From an uncultured Nitrospira sp. (GTDB lineage Bacteria; Nitrospirota; Nitrospiria; Nitrospirales; Nitrospiraceae), in the NCBI GenBank assembly GCA_902500775.1, contig CABVRZ010000002.1, forward strand, positions 62,001-126,000: 64,000 nucleotides of DNA, written 5' to 3'. Every line of letters begins with the position of its first letter. The first letter of the stretch is position 1. Positions 37,136-46,471 of this stretch are shown here, one piece after another. A model generated the notes under the pieces. It searched no databases. It was not told where the DNA came from and was given only the letters and a program-made list of their open reading frames with translations. The translations under genes were made by a program, and so were the position numbers.

Positions 37136-37811
37136 GTCACCAACGATTCGACTCGTCATCGTCGATGACCACGAAGTCGTACGGATCGGGCTCTGTGCCG
37201 TCCTTGCCCTCACACCTGGGTTTAAGGTCATCGGTGAGGGGAAACGGATGGCAGAGGCCAAGAAGCTTTGCTTTCGCCTGAAGCCAGATCTCGTCTTGCT
37301 TGATATCCGATTACCGGATGGAAGCGGTGTGGAGGCGGCCCGCGACATTCTTGCTCGATGTCCGAACACCCGGGTCTTGTTCCTCACGAGCTTTGCTGAC
37401 GACCATACGGTGGCCGAAGCAGTTCTCGCCGGCGCTCATGGGTATCTTCTCAAAGACATCGCTTCCCAGACTCTTGTGCGTGCGATTCGAACGGTTGCCG
37501 CTGGACAGACACTTATGGACCCTCGCTTGGCCCAACACACGTTGAACTGGTTGAGGCAGGTCCCCACCGAGCCAGGGCCATCCAAGCGCTCCTTCCTCTC
37601 ACCCCAGGAACAGCGCCTCCTTCCTTTGGTTACCAAAGGCCTTACGAACAAAGAAATCGCTCATTGTTTGCGACTCAGCGAAAAAACCGTCAAGAATTAC
37701 CTCGCCAATATCTACACCAAACTCAATATCGGCCGCCGCTCACAGATCGCTGCCTTCTATGCCGGCAGCTTCAAAGGTTCGAGTACCCGCCTACCTTCAG
37801 GACGCAGCTAA
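37128..37811 (+). CDS. NarL/FixJ-type response regulator
   Basis: The 227-aa product has an intact receiver (IVDDHE, Asp59 in LVLLDIRLPD, Lys109 in YLLKD) and a LuxR-type helix-turn-helix (LSPQEQRLLPLVTKGLTNKE...SEKTVKNYLANIYTKLNI). The ATG at 37128 overlaps the end of the nine-PAS kinase, which is its likely partner. It closely resembles the regulator at 32084, so the two systems appear to be a tandem duplication with a much larger sensor in the second. Confidence 0.93.
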   Translation: MSKSPTIRLVIVDDHEVVRIGLCAVLALTPGFKVIGEGKRMAEAKKLCFRLKPDLVLLDIRLPDGSGVEAARDILARCPNTRVLFLTSFADDHTVAEAVLAGAHGYLLKDIASQTLVRAIRTVAAGQTLMDPRLAQHTLNWLRQVPTEPGPSKRSFLSPQEQRLLPLVTKGLTNKEIAHCLRLSEKTVKNYLANIYTKLNIGRRSQIAAFYAGSFKGSSTRLPSGRS

Positions 37812-37962
37812 ACGAATCCGGATAGTAGATTCGTGGAAGATCCCGGTGTAAAGAACTTGCCCTCGTATTCCGATAAGAACAGAGTCATCCTAGACGATGA
37901 CTGCAGGCTCGGATGCGACGCCATCTACAAACACCGCGTACCAACACAGTGCCATCGTGATC

Positions 37963-38649
37963 ATGTCCACACAGTTGCCATCGTCCAGTGCGGCTCTTCT
38001 GATCGAACCAGATCCAGACCTTGTCAGGATGTTCCGAGAGCTGATCGCCTTTGCCTACCATTCAGCTGTTCCACTGGATGTCGTCTCCTCTCTCCACGAA
38101 GGTCTCACGTATCTGCAAACCCATCGCGTGCCGCTGATTCTCATGAACCTCTCTCTGCCGGACAATGCAGGACGATCGGCAGTGGAGTTGGTGCGGCAGA
38201 CAGCCGGGTCCAGTGCGATCATTGGGTTTCACCATGCCACTGATACGACAATGCTGTCCAACGCCATCCGTGCTGGAGCCCATGAGGTATTACCTGTCAT
38301 CCCACCAACAGCAGAAACACTCCGGCTGTCTATTACCAATGCCTTGATCAGAGCGACCCGCCTTCTGACGACGACCGAGCCGGCACCGTCGACTGGAGTG
38401 CCCCCTCCCTTGTCCGCCCCTCTCGCGAAAGTTGTGCACGACTTAAACAACTGCCTGACATCCATCAACGGATTTGCCGATATTTTGTTCGCACGACTGC
38501 CCGCAGAAGATCCATCGCGATATTGTGCTGCACAGATCAAACAGGCATGTACACGAGCTCAGGACTTTGTCCGGCAGCTCCCACGTATGACCAACACATC
38601 CTCCTCTTCTCAGCCTCCAAAGCCAGTCGATAGTGCTCCAGCGGCCTAA
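37963..38649 (+). CDS. Degenerate receiver fused to a HisKA-like phosphoacceptor domain, no ATPase
   Basis: The 228-aa product begins with a receiver-like domain (ALLIEPDPDLVRMF). The phospho-Asp position holds Asn62 (LILMNLSLPDN) and the usual Lys is missing (VLPVIPP). After a Pro-rich linker, VVHDLNNCLTSINGFADIL resembles the HisKA helix, with His159. No HATPase domain follows. The protein could serve as an alternative phosphoacceptor or as a scaffold for other kinases. An in-frame ATG at 37897 would add 22 residues; neither start has a strong ribosome site. It follows the regulator gene by 151 bp. Confidence 0.65.
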   Translation: MSTQLPSSSAALLIEPDPDLVRMFRELIAFAYHSAVPLDVVSSLHEGLTYLQTHRVPLILMNLSLPDNAGRSAVELVRQTAGSSAIIGFHHATDTTMLSNAIRAGAHEVLPVIPPTAETLRLSITNALIRATRLLTTTEPAPSTGVPPPLSAPLAKVVHDLNNCLTSINGFADILFARLPAEDPSRYCAAQIKQACTRAQDFVRQLPRMTNTSSSSQPPKPVDSAPAA

Positions 38650-38670
38650 CCGTTCCACCGCTCGACCGAA

Positions 38671-38699
38671 TTGACAGGCCTCCATCCTCTGACTAGGAT
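38671..38699 (+). promoter_or_regulatory. Sigma-70-like promoter of the YqhA-family gene
   Basis: TTGACA at 38671-38676 (perfect) and TAGGAT at 38694-38699 (4 of 6) are separated by 17 nt. The ATG at 38761 follows with an AAAGGAG ribosome site. Confidence 0.6.
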
Positions 38700-38760
38700 A
38701 CGGGCGATTCTAGATTAAGCCCATTGACCCCGTTGTCATTTCTTCTGAAAGGAGTTTGTA

Positions 38761-39336
38761 ATGTCCGACTCTGGTTTACCCGATAACCGGGAAACCCACC
38801 GCTCGCCCAAACCCGCTCACTCCGCCAGCAATCAGATCGAAGCCGTCTTCGAATCGGTCGTCTTTGCCAGCCGATGGATTCAAGCACCCCTCTATGCGGG
38901 ATTGATCGTGGCGGAATTGCTCTACGCCTACAAGTTTCTGCACGAACTCTGGCATATGGTAACTCATATCAATAATGTGGAAGAGACTACCTTCATGCTC
39001 GGCGTCTTAGGTCTAATAGATGTCACCATGGTGGCCAATCTGCTGACCATGGTCGTGATTGGAGGGTACGCCACGTTTGTGAGCAAGCTGGACTTAGAAC
39101 ACCATCCAGATCGCCCCGATTGGCTGACGCACGTGGATCCCGGCACGATCAAGATCAAATTGGCCGCATCCTTGATTGGCATCTCCAGTATTCACCTGTT
39201 GAAGGGATTTGTAGACGTGGCCAATGAAAATCCAGAACACTTGAAGTGGAAGATTTTCATCCATATGACGTTCCTCGCGTCTGCCATCTTACTGGCCTGG
39301 ACAGACAAAATTATGCAGAAGGACAAGAAGCATTGA
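38761..39336 (+). CDS. YqhA/UPF0114 family membrane protein
   Basis: The 191-aa product has about four transmembrane segments and closely follows E. coli YqhA in FASRWIQAPLYAGL, GLIDVTMVANLLTMVVIGGY, FVSKLDLEHHPDRPDWL and LAASLIGISSIHLLKGFVD. The N-terminal 25 residues are hydrophilic and extra. The function of the family is unknown. It has its own strong promoter and appears monocistronic, between two signalling clusters on opposite strands. Confidence 0.88.
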   Translation: MSDSGLPDNRETHRSPKPAHSASNQIEAVFESVVFASRWIQAPLYAGLIVAELLYAYKFLHELWHMVTHINNVEETTFMLGVLGLIDVTMVANLLTMVVIGGYATFVSKLDLEHHPDRPDWLTHVDPGTIKIKLAASLIGISSIHLLKGFVDVANENPEHLKWKIFIHMTFLASAILLAWTDKIMQKDKKH

Positions 39337-39426
39337 GCTGTGAAGTTTTGCCTGATAGGTGCAGGCACGGGCAGGCGGTTTAATACGATTCAGCATGCTG
39401 TGGTATCAGCAGTTGAGGAGAAACGC

Positions 39427-40614
39427 TTATGACGCATGCGGGTAAGAGACCAGGTCTCCTGCTGCAGCCTTGATCGATTCAACTGTGAGTGGTTTTTTGA
39501 GATGTCCGTCCACGAAGAAGGGAAGATTGGAGGGAATCTCGCCACAAGATGCGTCGTGCGCTAGGCCAAGAATGCGTAAGTGAGCAAATCGCTGTTTCAA
39601 CCGTTGCACGTGGGCACGCTCTGCCTCCGAGGTCAATAGACTGAACTCCACCACCAATAAACCTGGTGAGAGATCGGGACTAACCTGGTCTAGATCGGCT
39701 GCGTTTATCAGGCTACAAACCTGGTAACCCAGCTTTTCTAACGTCCTTCTGATAATCGCCTGACTGACCGCTTCCTTCACGTACATGACGGCGTTCCGAT
39801 GTTTCACCACCTGTGAGGAACTCGCACTTGCCGTGGGAAAAGGGAGATCGAACCAGAATCGGCTTCCCCTTCCCCGCTCACTCTCAAATTCAATGGTTCC
39901 TCCCATCAATTCGACGAGCTGCTTTGCGAGAGCCAATCCCAATCCCATTCCTCCGTATTTCCTACGATTGGACCCATCTGCCTGTACAAAGGGCTGAAAC
40001 AATCGATTCGCATCTGCCTTATCAATACCAATTCCTGTATCAGTGACGGTAAATCGTATCCAGTTTGCCCTCTCGGATGAGTGCCCTTCCATACCCCCGA
40101 CCACACCCGGAATCGAGGTTACCTCTAGGGAGATCTCACCCCGCTCGGTGAACTTGACGGCATTATTGAGAAACCCAGACAGTAATCGACCAAGACGAAC
40201 CCGATCGCCCCAGACTTTCGCAGGGACCGTCGATACGATGTTAGAGCGTAGCAGGACCTGTTTCTCCTCAGCTCGCTCTCGCAATGGTGCCAGGAGCTCC
40301 TGCACCACCGTCTGGATTTCAAACTCCTCCCGACTGAGTGTCACGTGGCCAGACTCCAACTTGGAGAAATCCAAAATGTCATTAACGATGTCCAGTAGGA
40401 CCTTGGCAGAAGTCTTGATCGTTTCTGCACAATCGCGTTGTTCTGCTGTCAGGTCTGTATCGAGCAGCAAGTCATCCATCCCAATGATGCCGTTCATCGG
40501 TGTCCGGATTTCATGACTGATTGTAGCCAAGAACTCCGATTTCAACCGCGCCCCTTCCAGCGCCGCGTCACGGGCCTGCACCAGCGTCTCTTGGCTGTCA
40601 CGCAACTCTCGCAT
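39427..40614 (-). CDS. Sensor histidine kinase with C-terminal degenerate receiver
   Basis: The 395-aa product begins at an ATG that overlaps the end of the receiver gene 40598-41002. [20 protein letters not shown] is the HisKA box. The ATPase has [19 protein letters not shown] and [12 protein letters not shown]. The C-terminal 115 residues resemble a receiver that has lost its acidic residues, with only the LKKP end retained. The receiver frame ends in [16 protein letters not shown]. Removing one T at about 40626 would join it as [15 protein letters not shown] to this kinase, so a REC-kinase fusion split by a one-base change is likely. Translational coupling may still link them. Confidence 0.8.
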   Translation of the reverse strand: MRELRDSQETLVQARDAALEGARLKSEFLATISHEIRTPMNGIIGMDDLLLDTDLTAEQRDCAETIKTSAKVLLDIVNDILDFSKLESGHVTLSREEFEIQTVVQELLAPLRERAEEKQVLLRSNIVSTVPAKVWGDRVRLGRLLSGFLNNAVKFTERGEISLEVTSIPGVVGGMEGHSSERANWIRFTVTDTGIGIDKADANRLFQPFVQADGSNRRKYGGMGLGLALAKQLVELMGGTIEFESERGRGSRFWFDLPFPTASASSSQVVKHRNAVMYVKEAVSQAIIRRTLEKLGYQVCSLINAADLDQVSPDLSPGLLVVEFSLLTSEAERAHVQRLKQRFAHLRILGLAHDASCGEIPSNLPFFVDGHLKKPLTVESIKAAAGDLVSYPHAS

Positions 40615-41002
40615 GGCTTGGCCATGCCCGCAACATGTAGCGCACTCGGTGACTGAGCAAAAGCCCATTGATCGGCTTGACAATAAAATCGGTAGCCCCG
40701 GCATCGTACGCCTGCGTAATCGATTGATAGTCCTCCAACCCTGTCATCATGAGTACCGGCGTATGCGTTCCTTTTGACGATCGGCGCACCTCAGCACAGA
40801 CGGCAAACCCATCCATCTCCGGCATCATAATATCCAATAGTACCAAGTCGGGATAATGGCGTACGAACGCCTCGATTCCCAGACGCCCGTTTTCTGCTTC
40901 TTCCACGAGCCACCCGGACTGTTCAAGCGCTTCGCGCGCGAGCATGCGGGCGATGGTATCATCATCAATAATCAGGACTGTCGGACGACGTTCGGTGGTC
41001 AT
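40598..41002 (-). CDS. Receiver-domain protein, probably the split N-terminus of the following kinase
   Basis: The 134-aa product is a single receiver domain: IIDDDTIAR, Asp in [14 protein letters not shown], and Lys in FIVKPI. It overlaps the hybrid kinase upstream by 4 nt (ATGA) and the kinase downstream by 17 nt. The last residues (WPSHARVA) look out of frame compared with the usual RAGQAMREL linker. It may act as a stand-alone phosphorelay receiver (CheY-like) for the hybrid kinase, whose HPt domain can donate phosphate. Confidence 0.85.
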   Translation of the reverse strand: MTTERRPTVLIIDDDTIARMLAREALEQSGWLVEEAENGRLGIEAFVRHYPDLVLLDIMMPEMDGFAVCAEVRRSSKGTHTPVLMMTGLEDYQSITQAYDAGATDFIVKPINGLLLSHRVRYMLRAWPSHARVA

Positions 41003-44000
41003 GCTGCAATTCTTCCTTTTTTCATCTCGTCTCGAAGCGCCGCACAGGCCACCGCATAATGCTGCTTTAGCCGACCTAGCGCCTCATCGACATGCATCAA
41101 ATCTTTGCGCTCCCCCATCAGTTCTAATTCACGACAATCAGCGGAGACCGCCAAGGCTCCAAGCTGGGCACTGCTGGACTTAAGACGATGCGCAGCTGCG
41201 CGAAGTTCCGTCGGATTCTGTGACTGCACGGCTGAGTATATTCGATCGAGAATATCCGGCGACGTTTCGAGATAGGATGATACGACACGTACCACAATAT
41301 CTGGCTGCCCTGAACGTTGCAGCGCGCGAATTCCAGCGAGGGCTGTTTGATCAAGGACTGCTCTTGATGGTTGCCCTACCACATCCGATACGGGATGAGG
41401 TTCTTGCTGCAGTTTCCCTACCACCTTTTGCTCAATAGAACCTGAGCGAGGCACGTGGTCACCAGACCCAGCTCTCGACCAGAGCGGCACCCAACGTGAA
41501 AGAGCCTGCTCAAGTAGCGCGAGGGTAAATGGTTTGGTGAGGTAATCATCCATGCCGACGGCGAGGCACTGTTCCCTGTCACCCTGCATCGCATGCGCCG
41601 TCAAAGCAATAATCGGGATTCGCCGCTTGGAACTACTCCCAGAACTTCCGCCAGGTCCAGCTCGCTCTGCTTCACGTGCCCGAATCAGTTTGGTCGCAGT
41701 CAGCCCATCCATCTCCGGCATCTGACAGTCCATAAAGATGAGGGCATATTCCGTCTTTGCGATCGCAGCAATGGCTTCCCGCCCATTCTCAGTCGTATCG
41801 GTCTGACAATTGAGCATGTCCAGCATGCCGCACGCCACTTCGCGATTCACGGGATTATCCTCGACTAGGAGAATGCGAACCTTACCGACATTCACCGAAA
41901 GTTGGTCATTGGCCATCTCACCACGCTCCGCCGACGCGGTAAACATTTCCACTGGCTTCTGAACCTGCAGATCAGAGCGCGTGCAATAGATCCTGAACTG
42001 AAAGCACGTCCCTTGTCCCAGGCGACTCTGCAACTCAATCGTCCCGCCCATCAGGGTCACCAGTTGCTTGACAATCGCAAGGCCCAACCCTGTTCCACCA
42101 TATCTTCTGGTCGTGGACCCATCCGCTTGGGAAAAAGCGTCAAAAATGTGTGCCTGGGCATTAGGAGAGATCCCAATACCCGTATCCGTCACACTGATGG
42201 ACAGTCCGTACCGCTCGTTACAGATCTCATTCAGCTCGGCACTGACGGCAATCGTTCCCTGCTCAGTAAATTTGACCGCGTTGCTGACCAGATTCACGAC
42301 GATCTGCCTCAGCCGTGTCGGATCACCAATAAGGAAAGACGGAATTTCAGGGTCAATATGACAGGACAGTCGCAAGCCCTTCTGCTCCGCAATAGGGGCA
42401 GAGACGGCAACAGCCTCCTCAATGGTGCGTCGGGCCTCAAAGGAGATAGCCTCCAATCGTAACTTTCCCGCCTCGATTTTTGAGAAATCGAGAATATCGT
42501 TGATGATCGAGAGGAGTACCGATCCAGATTGATGAATCGATTGGGTCAAATGACGCTCTTTCTTATTGAGAGGATAGCGAAGCAGCAACTCCGTCAACCC
42601 CAGCACGCCGTTCATCGGAGTCCGAATCTCATGGCTCATGTTGGCGAGAAATTGACTTTTTGCCAGGTTCGCCGCTTCTGCCGCGTCTTTGGCTTGACGA
42701 AGTACCTCCTCAACCAGTTTTCGATCCGTCACATCGATATTGATACCGACCATTCGGGCCGACAGTTCATCGGCATTTTTAATCGATGTTCCCCGAGTGA
42801 GAATCCACCGGTAGGAGCCATCCTTATGGCGAAGCCGATGTTCCAACTCAAACTGAGCGGTCTGAGCAAGCAAGTGATTCTCAATGGTGCTCCACGTCTG
42901 ATCACGGTCGTCTGGATGGAGCCGGCTTTTCCACTCTTCGAATGAATTGGCTAACTCATAATCCTCATGGCCCAATTGCCGTTTCCATTCAGTAGAGAGG
43001 TACACCTCATTTGTCGCCAGATCCCAGTCCCAAATCCCAATATTCGTGCTCTGGACCGTTGTCGTCAGGCGCCCTTCGCTCGTACGCAAAGCCTGCTCAG
43101 CTTTTTTCCTATCCGCCGCCTCAATCGCGAGCGCGAGCGTATTCGCTACAGACACAGCAAAATGCTGTTCTTCCAAGGTCCAATGTCGTATGGCACCAAC
43201 GTGCTCATGGCAGATCACCCCCACCATCCGACCGTTTGACCGGATAGGCACATCGAGCATAGAAGTAATCCTGAGTGGAGCCAAATACTTTTCTGTAAAC
43301 TCAGCAGTCCTTGAGTCTCGCTGGGCATCATCTGCCACCACGAGTTGTCCCGTCTCCAACTCCTCGAAATATCGGGGATATGCTGAAGCCGTCAATACCA
43401 TTCCCTGAGAATACTCCTTCGCGGTGAGTTGATAGAGTTTGGCACATTGGATAACGGTATGATCTGCCGTATAAAACCAGATGCTGACACGCTCAATACA
43501 GAGAAAAACCGCGGCTACCCGCGTGATGGTTTGAAATGCGCGTTCGAGATTTCCACCGTAAATTTCAGGACTTTCTGCTAGTTCAGACAACCCGGTCTGA
43601 ATTCGACGAAGCAGGTCCTCTGTTTGTTGGCGTTCCCGTTCGACATGTTTCTGAATGGTGATATCTCTGAACACGAGCACCGCTCCAACTACTGCCCCCT
43701 CCACTACCATGGGTGTGACAACCAGAGAAATGGGCAGGAGCCGGCCATCGTCGGTTACCAGCAGTCCATCATCTGTCCTGTAGGGCTCACCGGACGCAAG
43801 TGGAGGAAATGTGGCATCGGTGATGAGACATTCGTCTCGATATTCTTTGGGTCCAGGTGAAATCATCCGATACACAGATCGACCAAGCAGGGCCTGCGCC
43901 GTGTTCCCGAACAACACCTCGGCCTCATGATTCACCATCTGAATCTTCCATGTTCCATCCACGACACACAGTCCATCGCCCAACGAATGCAACACCGTCT

Positions 44001-44241
44001 CGAGTTTGCTCCGCTCTTGCGCTAATTGAGTTTCACTCGTCTGTTTGAGTTGGACATAAAGATCTTGCATCTCCGTCGACGAAAGGGCGAGTGATCGTTC
44101 CAACAGTGCATGACCTTGATCAGCCTCGAGATAGCTCTGACTCACTCGCATCAAGATCTCACTCCACGCCTCCAAGGTCGATGGGAGCTGTCGCGAGTCA
44201 AGATCCAATCGCTTGAGCTGTCTCACTAATAGGGGATGCAT
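40999..44241 (-). CDS. Hybrid sensor kinase: PAS-GAF-PAS-HisKA-HATPase-REC-HPt
   Basis: The 1080-aa product has, in order: an N-terminal helical region, PAS (about 80-200), GAF (about 230-375), PAS (about 385-510), HisKA with [15 protein letters not shown] (His about 536), HATPase (YGGTGLGLAIVKQLV), receiver (ILLVEDNPVNRE, Asp in LIFMDCQMPEMDG) and HPt (AAHRLKSSSAQLGA). All phosphorelay residues are intact. It begins 6 nt after the FIST gene and overlaps the downstream receiver gene, so FIST, hybrid kinase, receiver and second kinase form one transcript. The arrangement resembles NosP-NahK modules, where a FIST sensor regulates a kinase. Confidence 0.93.
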   Translation of the reverse strand: MHPLLVRQLKRLDLDSRQLPSTLEAWSEILMRVSQSYLEADQGHALLERSLALSSTEMQDLYVQLKQTSETQLAQERSKLETVLHSLGDGLCVVDGTWKIQMVNHEAEVLFGNTAQALLGRSVYRMISPGPKEYRDECLITDATFPPLASGEPYRTDDGLLVTDDGRLLPISLVVTPMVVEGAVVGAVLVFRDITIQKHVERERQQTEDLLRRIQTGLSELAESPEIYGGNLERAFQTITRVAAVFLCIERVSIWFYTADHTVIQCAKLYQLTAKEYSQGMVLTASAYPRYFEELETGQLVVADDAQRDSRTAEFTEKYLAPLRITSMLDVPIRSNGRMVGVICHEHVGAIRHWTLEEQHFAVSVANTLALAIEAADRKKAEQALRTSEGRLTTTVQSTNIGIWDWDLATNEVYLSTEWKRQLGHEDYELANSFEEWKSRLHPDDRDQTWSTIENHLLAQTAQFELEHRLRHKDGSYRWILTRGTSIKNADELSARMVGINIDVTDRKLVEEVLRQAKDAAEAANLAKSQFLANMSHEIRTPMNGVLGLTELLLRYPLNKKERHLTQSIHQSGSVLLSIINDILDFSKIEAGKLRLEAISFEARRTIEEAVAVSAPIAEQKGLRLSCHIDPEIPSFLIGDPTRLRQIVVNLVSNAVKFTEQGTIAVSAELNEICNERYGLSISVTDTGIGISPNAQAHIFDAFSQADGSTTRRYGGTGLGLAIVKQLVTLMGGTIELQSRLGQGTCFQFRIYCTRSDLQVQKPVEMFTASAERGEMANDQLSVNVGKVRILLVEDNPVNREVACGMLDMLNCQTDTTENGREAIAAIAKTEYALIFMDCQMPEMDGLTATKLIRAREAERAGPGGSSGSSSKRRIPIIALTAHAMQGDREQCLAVGMDDYLTKPFTLALLEQALSRWVPLWSRAGSGDHVPRSGSIEQKVVGKLQQEPHPVSDVVGQPSRAVLDQTALAGIRALQRSGQPDIVVRVVSSYLETSPDILDRIYSAVQSQNPTELRAAAHRLKSSSAQLGALAVSADCRELELMGERKDLMHVDEALGRLKQHYAVACAALRDEMKKGRIAA

Positions 44242-44247
44242 ATCGAT

Positions 44248-45390
44248 TCACGCGGCTTCGCTGAAGGTCGTCAACGTCATCGTCTGGTTATGGAGGTCAC
44301 AAGTTCCTGTCGCATACGGCGAGATTTCTCCATACGAGTAAAAACCTACCTGTTGCGTCCCAGGAGGCAGCACATCCAGCGTCGCCTCCGTCTCCTCTTC
44401 AGTTCGCTCCCCAAGCACCAATCGCCGTCCGACACAGCTGATCGCAACCGCAAGGGTGCTCGAGCATTCCTGCCCCGATAATTTGATCGTCGTAGCCGCC
44501 TCCGAAGCCCCTTGAACCAACCGATCAAAGTTTGCTTTCATCAACTGCGCCAGGGTTCCCTCAGGAATATCACCAGCAAAGGTGAGTGATTGGTCCCGCT
44601 CATTGACCGCAAGAATGGTTCGCACCAGGCTTTTGGTATCCTCTTGGTCAGCGCGTAGCGCAAGGGGGAACAAGAGCCCTGTCGCTGGCAAGCCCGATGC
44701 TCGGTCACCAAGATATTCCTTATACAGTTGAAGCGCCGGACGGTCATCCAGCTCAAAGAGGACGTTCCCCTTTGACTTGGTCACCCGGCGCTCCGGACCG
44801 AATCGATCCCAGCCCCCTTTTGATCCATGCCCGATTCGGATATGATCGCCATAGAAGCCAACAGCTGTGACTACCCCAGCCTGAGGACGTCCTCGATGCA
44901 AGACCCACGTCCGACGAAACCTATCGCCATCTCCTGCCAGCCCTCCCGTCACGACCACTGATGAAGACACCTGCGTATTGAGGCCTCGCACCAGCTCACT
45001 CCCGTTCACCTGCAGCCCATCCGACAGCACAAAAATACCTTTCAGACGAGCATCATTCAGCTGACGAGCAATATTTTGCCCTGCCGCAAATGACTCGTCG
45101 GCTGACTGTACAGGAGCACTGGCCATCCGGAGATCAGTACGATCAAATCGTACGACCGCCGCGCTCACACTCTCATCGCAAATTCGTGTTCCCAGAATTT
45201 CTCCTGCCGTCGAACAGCCGATGGCGAGCGAGCCAGGATAGTCGTTGAGCAATTCAGCGATCGGGCCATCGGCGTCGAGAAGGCTTGACGATCCAAACAG
45301 CACCACGAGTGTTCGAGACGAGTCAATCTTTGGTCGATGGTTGACTGACCAGCGCTTCTGCTGATTGAACCCAAACGTATGGACTTCCAT
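44248..45390 (-). CDS. FIST-domain sensor protein (NosP-like)
   Basis: The 380-aa soluble product has an N-terminal FIST domain (about 30-210) and a C-terminal FIST_C domain (about 220-365). Characteristic stretches are LAIGCSTAGEI, GIFVLSDGLQVNGSELVRGL, VVTGGLAGDG and ELDDRPALQLYKEYLG. Some FIST proteins (NosP of Pseudomonas and Vibrio) bind haem and nitric oxide and control a partner kinase encoded next to them. The ATG at 45390 has AAAGGAGG 7 nt upstream. It precedes the hybrid kinase by 6 nt. Haem binding is inferred from context only. Confidence 0.85.
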   Translation of the reverse strand: MEVHTFGFNQQKRWSVNHRPKIDSSRTLVVLFGSSSLLDADGPIAELLNDYPGSLAIGCSTAGEILGTRICDESVSAAVVRFDRTDLRMASAPVQSADESFAAGQNIARQLNDARLKGIFVLSDGLQVNGSELVRGLNTQVSSSVVVTGGLAGDGDRFRRTWVLHRGRPQAGVVTAVGFYGDHIRIGHGSKGGWDRFGPERRVTKSKGNVLFELDDRPALQLYKEYLGDRASGLPATGLLFPLALRADQEDTKSLVRTILAVNERDQSLTFAGDIPEGTLAQLMKANFDRLVQGASEAATTIKLSGQECSSTLAVAISCVGRRLVLGERTEEETEATLDVLPPGTQQVGFYSYGEISPYATGTCDLHNQTMTLTTFSEAA

Positions 45391-45827
45391 TTGACAGCCT
45401 CCTTTGTGCCCTGCCCTACGCGGCGATTTCTCCTGAACCCGAATCATGATCCATCAGCGAGCCGTCTATTCCTTCTTCATCAAACTGCACCGTAAACCAA
45501 GCCTCATCTCGACAAGTCGTTTGGAGATTGCCAGATCTAACCCCGTGCCATCATGGTGTCACCGCTTATCCCATCTCACAACTTCATGATACTGCAGAAT
45601 TTTCGACAAACCGATGCGGTACTTTTTCGGTCTGAAGAACAGAAAACTTGATAGAGACTGCAAGGAAGGTATGAAAGCAGGAATAATGCCTCACCCCAGG
45701 ATGGCCTTACGCTAAATAGAGAGGACCACGCATCTGCAGTGGGACATCATGAACGGGTAGCCATGTGACTGTTTCCCCTGTCCTGAACGAAACATCCGAT
45801 GCGGACCAGCGGATTCCCTATCAGGGA
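45391..45827. other. Intergenic region upstream of the FIST operon
   Basis: This 437-bp stretch has no convincing gene; short frames overlap without family features. It contains the AAAGGAGG ribosome site of the FIST gene and a small dyad (TCCCT/AGGGA) near 45810-45825. The FIST operon promoter must be here but was not identified with confidence. Confidence 0.5.
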
Positions 45828-46330
45828 TTAGGGATGAGAAAGTAGCGCCTCGACATGGCACAAGAAGGTCTCCGCATCGAACGGCTTGGTCAGGGCATCG
45901 TGAGCCCCGAGAACTCTTGCGGTTTGACACATCCTATAACCGATGAACTGGTTGCCGGAAATGGCCAGAATCTTTGTAGATTGAATGCACGATCGAATGG
46001 AACAAATGACTTCTATGCCATCCATATCGCCCATAAAGATATCCAGTACAACCAGAACAGGCCTCGCCTCTTCAATGGAAGTCAATGCTTCTTTGCCATT
46101 GCAAGCTTCTTCAATCTGATATCCCTTGACTTCTAGCAGTCTGCTGAAAAACCCTTCGTTCATCCTTCGAGAGCCTCAGGACGAACGGAGCAGCCATTGA
46201 AACCACTGGGGTTTTCCGTTCGTACTGAGCTTGTCGAAGCACATATATTGAGTTTTTCAGCAGACTGCTAGGGTCGCCGTAACCACGCCCAAACCTGTTG
46301 GTCGTCATCCACGATAAGAATCGTCGCCAT
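45828..46330 (-). pseudogene. Response regulator (receiver only) split by a MITE
   Basis: An ATG at 46330 with GGAG 6 nt upstream opens MATILIVDDDQQVWAWLRR, a typical receiver start with the acidic pocket. After 20 codons the frame meets TAG in the MITE end. On the other side of the 139-bp insertion the frame continues as LLEVKGYQIEEACNGKEAL, VLDIFMGDMDG (phospho-Asp) and LTKPFDAE (Lys). The two halves differ by one frame even after exact excision. The distal half could be translated from an ATG inside the MITE (46163) but would lack the Asp pair, so it is probably inactive. Confidence 0.85.
46133..46271 (-). mobile_element. MITE-like element, copy 2 (139 bp)
   Basis: Perfect CTAGCAGTCTGCTGAAAAA inverted ends bound the element. 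It has the same length as copy 1 at 21962-22100 and is very similar in sequence when reverse-complemented. It is inserted in a response-regulator gene (45828-46330) and supplies a stop to the upstream half and an ATG to the downstream half. Confidence 0.88.
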
Positions 46331-46471
46331 GACCAGCTCCGATCTTGGGCGAAAATCCCCTCTACCATCGGCACATGGGTACTGGCGTCTTTAGATGGAA
46401 CGTCCCCTTGGGAGCGCGGTCCTCTATTCTCCAATTGGTAGTCGCCGACTCTGAACACGACACGTAAGATA

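Noticed and set aside
46111-46458. Open frame of 115 codons across MITE copy 2
   Set aside because: It translates element sequence (phrases such as SMAAPFVLRLSKDERRVFQQ) that recurs in copy 1. It is the MITE read in an open frame, not a gene.
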